This document shows, in pieces, positions 62,857-64,000 of a stretch of DNA of 64,000 nt. How positions within the stretch are numbered: position 1 is the stretch's first letter; the number at the start of each line of letters is the position of its first letter. The position numbers and the translations under genes are program-made. Source of the DNA: JANPPS01 sp965246925 (GTDB taxonomy: Bacteria; Pseudomonadota; Alphaproteobacteria; Acetobacterales; Acetobacteraceae); contig OZ251994.1 of NCBI GenBank assembly GCA_965246925.1, positions 3,720,001 through 3,784,000 on the forward strand. The letters run 5' to 3'. The notes under the pieces were generated by a model that searched no databases, was not told the origin of the DNA, and saw only the letters and a program-made list of their open reading frames with translations.

Positions 62857-63149
62857 TCACGCTCACCCCGGAAGCGAGCGCCCAAGTCTTAGCCCTCGAG
62901 CGCTTCTATGTTGACAGGCACCGGCCGCAAGCCCTGCGCAATCTTGGCCACGCATTGGCCGAGGCAAGCCTCATCATCACGAACGCTCCAGAAGGTGGGA
63001 TGCCGGCACCTCGACCCTACCCCACTCTCGCCGAACTCGGGTTCCTCTGGCTGAAACGCTGCCGCTATTGGATCGCCTATGATCCCAAAGCACTGATTAT
63101 TGCAGGGGTGTTTTTCGAGACGGACGATATCCCAAACCGACTACGCTGA
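62853..63149 (+). CDS. RelE/ParE-superfamily toxin
   Basis: 98 residues from a TTG at 62853-62855 overlapping the antitoxin stop. It has the RelE/ParE-like plan: ITLTPEASAQVLALERFYVDRH helices, then a beta-rich half with LWLKRCRYWIAYDPKALIIAGVFFETDDIPNRL. It should act on translation (RelE) or gyrase (ParE); which one is not clear. No obvious catalytic residues beyond the Arg and Tyr of RCRYWI. Confidence 0.75.
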   Translation: MITLTPEASAQVLALERFYVDRHRPQALRNLGHALAEASLIITNAPEGGMPAPRPYPTLAELGFLWLKRCRYWIAYDPKALIIAGVFFETDDIPNRLR

Positions 63150-63802
63150 ACCGGGGCAAGTGAAGCATTCGACTGGAGGGTGGGGCCGATTTCAGACCGG
63201 CGGCTTTGGGGTGCCCGTGGCCGAAAAGCAGACATAAGCGCCTTCGGCTCGGCGCCGGCCACATCGCGGATCTTTCGCATTCGCGGCTCACGGCGCTTCT
63301 TAACCAAGTCCTCGAACGACATCGCGTTTACGACGATCCGGAACGCAAGATATTTTCGGATGGTGTCGTTAGGCGCGAGTTTTATCATCTCGCCGTATTA
63401 TCATCTCGCCGTATAGGATGGAGCTCTGCTCAATAAATGTCTTTTTCAGATCGAGGTTCGTCGTCACTTGGTAGTTCCTTCCAGGTTGCCCCCTTCTGAA
63501 GATCCATGGCGGCCGTCATTATGTATTGTAGCAAACGTAGCCCTACCAAACCGGGTTCATGACTTTTGGACAGCTTTTGCCCAGGCTACAACGCGCCGGC
63601 ATGTCCGCTTTCTGCATGCACGAGTTGCAACCTGCATGACCGACATGGGCGCGCAGCCGTCGGCTTAACGGATAAAAAACGTGCGCTTCCGGACACATCG
63701 CTCATCCGCCAAACAACCGACCTAAGGTCGAAACCGACGGACCGGCTCCGCTGAATGCATCTTCGGCGCCGCTACTACCGGACCCCCATCACCCCGCCGC
63801 CA
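63150..63802. other. Gene-poor stretch before gcvP
   Basis: 653 nt of lower-GC DNA with no supported gene. A minus-strand frame at 63077-63388 (MIKLAPNDTIRKYLAFRIVV) is possible but overlaps the toxin gene. A GTCCGCTTTCTGC island-edge motif lies at 63603, and a 16-bp tandem repeat at 63383-63414. Confidence 0.5.
63383..63414. repeat. Perfect 16-bp tandem duplication
   Basis: TATCATCTCGCCGTAT occurs twice back to back, an exact duplication as left by slippage or an excision event. It lies in the gene-poor stretch before gcvP. Confidence 0.85.
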
Positions 63803-64000
63803 TCACTCCGCCGCCTGCGCATAGCTCTCCATCGGGGCGCACGTGCAGACCAAATTACGGTCCCCATACACATTGTCCACGCGCTTCACCGGCGGCCAAT
63901 ACTTGGCCGGCTGCGGCAGCGGGTATGCGGCCTGCTCCCGCGTGTAGCCGTGCGCCCACTCCGTCGCCATCACCTCTGCGGCGGTATGCGGCGCGTGCTT
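63803..64000 (-). CDS. gcvP: Glycine dehydrogenase (P protein), C-terminus only
   Basis: The last 65 codons, ending at a TGA at 63803-63805. It reads HAPHTAAEVMATEWAHGYTREQAAYPLPQPAKYWPPVKRVDNVYGDRNLVC to SYAQAAE, the conserved C-terminus of the glycine-cleavage decarboxylase. The other ~890 residues lie beyond the right edge. It decarboxylates glycine using the lipoylated H protein. Confidence 0.93.
   Translation of the reverse strand, partial: KHAPHTAAEVMATEWAHGYTREQAAYPLPQPAKYWPPVKRVDNVYGDRNLVCTCAPMESYAQAAE

Noticed and set aside
63077..63388. Minus-strand 103-codon frame (MIKLAPNDTIRKYLAF)
   Set aside because: Its second half overlaps the RelE/ParE-type toxin gene in antisense and I see no family match; the first 60 residues are plausible but not enough to call a gene.

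Overview
The window is high-GC DNA (G/C-rich third codon positions almost throughout) from an alphaproteobacterium. The gene set and order (a pdhA-pdhB-pdhC-lpdA-lipA-coq10 cluster, malate synthase G beside atpD-atpC, iscS-fdx-mnmA, gyrA-coaD-cyclophilin) best fits the Rhodospirillales/Acetobacteraceae; that placement is inference from family resemblance, not a search result.

Layout. 1-8111 (minus): a compact run of eight genes for the pyruvate dehydrogenase complex, lipoate synthesis, a glutathione transferase, a COQ10/RatA protein and threonine aldolase. 8279-14770: a Uma2 protein, the sulfur-transfer operon iscS-fdx-mnmA, a catalytically degraded EAL protein, a DUF1330 protein, a CBS pair and a DHA2-type MFS exporter. 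15249-19290: an accessory island of visibly lower GC with an HTH-SF2 helicase, an overlapping small Cys/His protein, a trypsin-like protein interrupted by an in-frame TAA, and a multiply frameshifted gene. 19274-25015: a PNPOx-fold protein, glcB, atpD-atpC without the rest of F1, and a ferritin-like protein. 25164-32732: two ABC uptake systems, one sugar-type and one Fe/polyamine-type. 32735-42412: transporters, an orphan 528-residue membrane protein, azlCD-recX, a secreted M16 protease, and argD-argF.

42738-48339: vapBC with a DUF6065 gene in the same tight run, a decayed AbrB fragment, tRNA-Lys(UUU), then gyrA-coaD-cyclophilin. 48587-51337: a second accessory locus, with a 40-codon GTG-start gene and a large Rad3-like helicase carrying a C-terminal PD-(D/E)xK-like motif. 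52131-57053: DinB, an enoyl-CoA hydratase-mop-secreted protein operon, two tandem class I aminotransferases and DUF805. 57112-61028: a complete potFGHI-type polyamine ABC operon. 61181-64000: a LysR regulator, DUF1127, a RelE/ParE-like toxin-antitoxin pair, and the C-terminus of gcvP running off the right edge.

Ten copies of one palindromic REP-like element are scattered between genes, one inside a reading frame. A second palindrome family occurs at 61-62.6 kb. The best candidates for an undescribed system are the helicase / small Cys-His protein / trypsin-like protein module (15249-18481) and the 40-codon gene plus helicase-nuclease (48623-51337).
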